Assembly (NCBI RefSeq): GCF_006337125.1
Contig: NZ_CP040887.1
Location: forward strand, 1,612,001 to 1,676,000
Length of the DNA stretch: 64,000 nucleotides
Source of the DNA: Serinicoccus chungangensis
Lineage (GTDB): Bacteria; Actinomycetota; Actinomycetes; Actinomycetales; Dermatophilaceae
Direction: 5' to 3'
In this document: positions 61,081 through 64,000 of the stretch, one piece after another
Position numbering within the stretch: position 1 is the stretch's first letter
Layout: each line of letters opens with the position of its first letter
Notes under the pieces: model-generated
The model's database searches: none
What the model was told of the DNA's origin: nothing
The model's input: the letters and a program-made list of their open reading frames with translations, nothing else
Position numbers and translations under genes: made by a program

Positions 61081-62553
61081 ATGAGCGCACAGATCGAGCA
61101 GCCCTACGTCTACTCCCGCCGTGAGCTGGTGGAGCCGGACTGGACCCGTTACCCCGGGTGGTCCGAGGTGACGCCGCAGCAGTGGGCCGACGTGCAGTGG
61201 CAACGGGTCAACTGCGTCAAGAACATCGGGCAGCTGCGGACGGTCATGGGTCCGCTGCTCACCGAGGAGTTCTACGCCGACCTGCAGCGCGACCAGGAGC
61301 AGCGCGCGACCATGTCGATGCTGCTGCCCCCGCAGATGCTCAACACCATGGTCAGCGAGCCGACCTGGGCCGACGGCCGGATGCCGGCTGCGGGGGCCGA
61401 CTTCACCGCCGCGTTCCTGGCCGACCCGGTGCGCCGCTACATGCTGCCGGTCTTCTCCGACCGGCGCACCGACTGGTCCAGCCATCCCTACGCCACCCGA
61501 GACAGCCTGCACGAGCACGACATGTGGGTCGCCGAGGGGCTCACCCACCGCTACCCCACCAAGGTCCTCGCGGAGATGCTCCCCACCTGTCCCCAGTACT
61601 GCGGCCACTGCACGCGGATGGACCTGGTGGGCAACTCGACCCCGACCGTCACCAAGCTCAAGCTGGCCGGCAAGCCGGTGGACCGGCACACCGCCATCCT
61701 GGACTACCTGCGCGCCACCCCGGGCGTGCGCGACGTCGTCGTCTCCGGCGGTGACGTCGCCAACATGCCGTGGAAGAACCTCGAGTCCTGGCTGGACCGG
61801 CTGCTCGACATCGACTCGATCCGTGACGTCCGGCTCGCGACCAAGGCACTCATGGGGATGCCGCAGCACTGGTTGGCCCCCGACACCGTCGAGGGCGTCG
61901 GGCGGGTCGCCCGCAAGGCCCGGGAGCGCGGTGTGGGGCTGGCGATCCACACCCACATCAACGCGGCCCAGTCGGTGACGCCGCTGGTGGCCGAGGCGAG
62001 CAAGGCCATGCTCGAGGCGGGCATCCGCGACGTCCGCAACCAGGGCGTGCTCATGCGGGGGGTCAACGACACGTCCGCGCAGCTGCTCGACCTGTGCTTC
62101 GCCATGTCCGACGAGGCCATGATCACGCCGTACTACTTCTACATGTGCGACATGATCCCCTTCAGCGAGCACTGGCGGGTCTCGCTCGGCCACGCCCAGC
62201 ACCTGCAGCACTCGATGCTGGGCTACCTGCCGGGCTTCGCCACGCCGCGCATCGTCTGCGACGTGCCCTTCGTCGGGAAGCGATGGGTCCACCAGGTCGA
62301 CACCTACGACACCGAGCGCGGGATCTCCTACTGGCGCAAGAACTACCGCACCTCCATCGAGGGCGAGGACGTCGACGTGACCAGCGCCGAGTACGTCTAC
62401 TACGACCCCATCGACACCCTGCCCGCCAGCGGTCAGGACTGGTGGCGTCGTGAGGCCGCCGAGGTGCACGGCACCGACGAGGCCGGCCAGCAGGAGAAGG
62501 CCGAGGAGGCCGCGGCCGCCTCGCGCCGCGCCTCGGTGGACCAGCTCGCCTGA
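61081..62553 (+). CDS. KamA-family radical SAM aminomutase (lysine 2,3-aminomutase-like)
   Basis: 490 residues. The radical SAM cluster motif is Cys170-x3-Cys174-x2-Cys177 (CPQYCGHC); VVVSGGDVANMP and IHTHINAAQSVTP follow. The PLP lysine is probably Lys400 in CDVPFVGKRW. The two aspartates that bind the lysine side chain in clostridial lysine 2,3-aminomutase appear kept (YMCDM and VCDVP), which favours lysine or beta-lysine chemistry over glutamate. No ablB-type beta-lysine acetyltransferase is adjacent. Leaderless: TAGCAT ends six bases before ATG. The C-terminal tail is Ala/Glu-rich. Confidence 0.87.
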   Translation: MSAQIEQPYVYSRRELVEPDWTRYPGWSEVTPQQWADVQWQRVNCVKNIGQLRTVMGPLLTEEFYADLQRDQEQRATMSMLLPPQMLNTMVSEPTWADGRMPAAGADFTAAFLADPVRRYMLPVFSDRRTDWSSHPYATRDSLHEHDMWVAEGLTHRYPTKVLAEMLPTCPQYCGHCTRMDLVGNSTPTVTKLKLAGKPVDRHTAILDYLRATPGVRDVVVSGGDVANMPWKNLESWLDRLLDIDSIRDVRLATKALMGMPQHWLAPDTVEGVGRVARKARERGVGLAIHTHINAAQSVTPLVAEASKAMLEAGIRDVRNQGVLMRGVNDTSAQLLDLCFAMSDEAMITPYYFYMCDMIPFSEHWRVSLGHAQHLQHSMLGYLPGFATPRIVCDVPFVGKRWVHQVDTYDTERGISYWRKNYRTSIEGEDVDVTSAEYVYYDPIDTLPASGQDWWRREAAEVHGTDEAGQQEKAEEAAAASRRASVDQLA

Positions 62554-62632
62554 CCCCACCGGAGGGCGCCCGGGGCAGGCCAGGGGACCTCCCGGACGCC
62601 GCCGCGGGCCGGCGACGGCATACCCTCCCTCC

Positions 62633-63130
62633 GTGGCCAGGAAGAAGTCCGGCGGCGGCACGCCGGCGACCGTCGTGCTGGACCGCGCCGGCATCCCCTA
62701 CGTCCTGCGCGGCTACGAACACGACCCCGCGGTGCGGTCGTTCGGGCTGGAGGCGGCCGAGGCCCTGGGCGTCGACCCGGAGCGTGTCCTCAAGACGCTG
62801 CTGGTGCAGGGCGAGGACGGTCTGGGCGTCGGGATCGTGCCCGTCGTGGCGCAGCTGGACCTCAAGGCCGTGGCGGCGGCGCTGGGCGTGAAGAAGGTCG
62901 CCATGGCCGACCCCCGGGCGGCCGAGCGCGCGACGGGCTACGTCGTGGGCGGGATCAGCCCGCTCGGTCAGAAGAAGGCGCTGCCCACGGTCCTCGACAG
63001 CTCCGCGCTGGGGTATGACGCGGTGCTGGTCAGCGGGGGCCGGCGCGGCCTGGACCTCGAGCTGGCGCCGGCAGACCTGGTCGCGGTGACGTCGGCCACG
63101 GTCGCGGCGATCGCCCGCGAGGGCCGCTGA
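62633..63130 (+). CDS. ybaK: Cys-tRNA(Pro)/aminoacyl-tRNA deacylase YbaK/EbsC
   Basis: 165 residues: SFGLEAAEALGVDPERVLKTL near residue 38, LDLKAVAAALGVKKVAMAD near 75, GYVVGGISPLGQKKALPTV near 103 with the family GGxSPxGxKK motif. Hydrolyses mischarged Cys-tRNA(Pro). Leaderless: TACCCT (62,621-62,626), itself part of a GGCATACC octamer, ends six bases before GTG. Confidence 0.93.
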   Translation: MARKKSGGGTPATVVLDRAGIPYVLRGYEHDPAVRSFGLEAAEALGVDPERVLKTLLVQGEDGLGVGIVPVVAQLDLKAVAAALGVKKVAMADPRAAERATGYVVGGISPLGQKKALPTVLDSSALGYDAVLVSGGRRGLDLELAPADLVAVTSATVAAIAREGR

Positions 63131-63188
63131 GCCGACGGTCGTCGACGACCCTCCGGCGTCGTGCCCGGGGAACGCCGCCGCGCCCGGG

Positions 63189-63653
63189 TCAGGGGGTCGT
63201 GGGCAGCTCGTGCGGCAGGGCGCCCAGCCGGTCCTCCCAGGGCGTGGACAGCACGATCGTCGTGTTGGTCGAGCAGGAGCCCTCCTGCCGGATGCGGCCG
63301 AGCAGCTCCTCGAGGTCCTGCGGGCGGGGCACCCGGATGAGCAGGACGTAGTTCTCGTCGCCGGCGACCGACCAGCAGGCCACGATCTCCTCGATGTGGG
63401 CCAGCCGCTCCGGGATGTCGTCGTCGTCCGAGGGGTCGAAGGGGGTGACCGACATGAGGGCCGTGAGCGGCAGCCCCACCGACGCGTAGTCCACGACGGC
63501 GCGGTAGCCGGTGATGATGCCCCGCTCCTCGAGCCGCTTCACCCGCTGGTGCACCGCCGACGTGGACAGCCCCACCTGCCGCCCCAGGTCGGCGAAGCTG
63601 ATGCGACCGTCCTGCGCCAGGACGGTGACGATGTGGCGATCCAGCGGCTCCAT
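63189..63653 (-). CDS. Lrp/AsnC-family regulator
   Basis: 154 residues: helix-turn-helix LGRQVGLSTSAVHQRVKRLEERG and the RAM ligand domain (VACWSVAGDENYVLLIRV). Feast/famine-type amino acid sensor. Leaderless: TAGGGT (63,661-63,666, - strand) seven bases before ATG. Possible control of the nearby aminomutase gene is only a guess. Confidence 0.92.
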   Translation of the reverse strand: MEPLDRHIVTVLAQDGRISFADLGRQVGLSTSAVHQRVKRLEERGIITGYRAVVDYASVGLPLTALMSVTPFDPSDDDDIPERLAHIEEIVACWSVAGDENYVLLIRVPRPQDLEELLGRIRQEGSCSTNTTIVLSTPWEDRLGALPHELPTTP

Positions 63654-63663
63654 GGGGGCAACC

Positions 63664-63900
63664 CTAGTGCCGGGCGCCCCGCCCCCGGCGTCCGCCGCGC
63701 GTGGCCACGAGCAGCGCCGTCACCGCCGCCGCGAGCACCAGGGTGGGCAGGCTCAGCCGCAGCACCGCCGCGTAGTCCGGACCGGGCGGCCGGGTCAACG
63801 GGTTCTCCCCGGCGGCCGTGTCCCACCAGGGACCGAGGAGGAGAAACGCCGAGGCCAGCAGCACGCCGGTGAGGAGCGTGAGGGCGCGGCGCCGAGGCAT
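63664..63900 (-). CDS. small two-helix membrane protein
   Basis: 78 residues with helices LTLLTGVLLASAFLLLGPW and LSLPTLVLAAAVTALLVAT and a basic C-terminus. No known family. It shares a 35-bp divergent promoter region with the next gene; TAGCGT lies five bases before ATG 63,900. Confidence 0.7.
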   Translation of the reverse strand: MPRRRALTLLTGVLLASAFLLLGPWWDTAAGENPLTRPPGPDYAAVLRLSLPTLVLAAAVTALLVATRGGRRGRGARH

Positions 63901-63935
63901 ACCTCACGCTAACCCACCCCACTAGGGTGAGGCGC

Positions 63936-64000
63936 ATGACGACCTCCACCGAGGCGACCGCGGGTGCCGACGTCGCAGCGCCGCAGCTGCTCCTGCTCGA
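63936..64000 (+). CDS. start of an unidentified gene (3' partial)
   Basis: 21 codons are visible (MTTSTEATAGADVAAPQL and on) before the window ends; too short to identify. The start is supported by a leaderless -10, TAGGGT at 63,923-63,928, seven bases upstream. Confidence 0.55.
   Translation, partial: MTTSTEATAGADVAAPQLLLL

Overview
The window is high-GC DNA from an actinobacterium. Markers for this are RbpA, GarA, a mycobacterial-type pgsA–DUF881–DUF1290–DUF881–gcvH–garA–merR gene order, many GTG starts and many leaderless promoters. Gene style and order suggest the Intrasporangiaceae/Ornithinimicrobiaceae (Serinicoccus, Ornithinimicrobium, Janibacter relatives); the family assignment is an inference. 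Nothing looks like a prophage, insertion sequence or CRISPR array.

Layout. 0-1.6 kb: 3' part of der and tRNA-Pro(GGG). 1.8-6.3 kb: a betaine/choline-type BCCT transporter, a formylglycine-generating enzyme and a choline-O-sulfatase-like sulfatase. 6.4-23.3 kb: a catabolic island with a second, divergent BCCT transporter, a GabT/DoeD-like aminotransferase, an aldehyde dehydrogenase, a GntR/FCD regulator, two Asp/Glu-racemase (EutA/maleate isomerase) proteins, a large FAD/Fe-S oxidoreductase, an M20 deacylase, a class I aminotransferase, an ectoine-hydrolase-like M24 protein, a D-2-hydroxyacid dehydrogenase, an amidase and a DUF3830 protein. Four near-identical palindromes (core TTGT-NN-ACAA) lie in the promoter regions of this island and very probably bind the local GntR protein. 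The simplest reading is ectoine, or an ectoine-like cyclic solute, taken up and converted to an amino acid, with extra enzymes that do not fit the textbook pathway.

23.3-33.3 kb: housekeeping. The stretch 24.4-33.3 kb matches the M. tuberculosis Rv1822-Rv1832 order (pgsA2, DUF881, DUF1290, DUF881, gcvH, garA, ftsR-like merR, DUF151, second merR, gcvP), with a glycine riboswitch in front of gcvP. 33.4-43 kb: glutamate-cysteine-ligase-like enzyme, histidine phosphatase, OsmC, APC permease, DUF421, tandem GNAT, alpha/beta hydrolase, YciO, then a persulfide module (CstR-type repressor with operators, persulfide dioxygenase-rhodanese fusion, membrane rhodanese). 43-47.3 kb: RlmC, DoxX, HIT, hydrolase and small proteins.

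At 47,344-47,371 is a sequence matching the actinobacterial dif site (XerC/XerD target), so this window probably spans the replication terminus. 47.4-60.6 kb: cupin, YihY, cardiolipin synthase, aldo/keto reductase, SSB-like protein, acyltransferase, hexose-phosphate mutarotase, AI-2E-family permease, CsbD, UMF1-type MFS protein, RbpA, FxsA, and the lnt-ppm1 lipoprotein/mannolipid pair. 61-64 kb: a lysine-2,3-aminomutase-family radical SAM enzyme behind a structured 440-bp upstream region, YbaK, an Lrp regulator, a small membrane protein and the start of another gene.

Two signals run across genes. The octamer GGCATACC/GGTATGCC occurs about 17 times where about two are expected, and it forces rare ATA and TAT codons. 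At least 16 genes have a TANNNT -10 hexamer ending 6-7 bases before the start codon, i.e. they are probably leaderless. Osmolyte handling recurs: two BCCT carriers, choline sulfate hydrolysis, putative ectoine breakdown and a possible beta-lysine enzyme.
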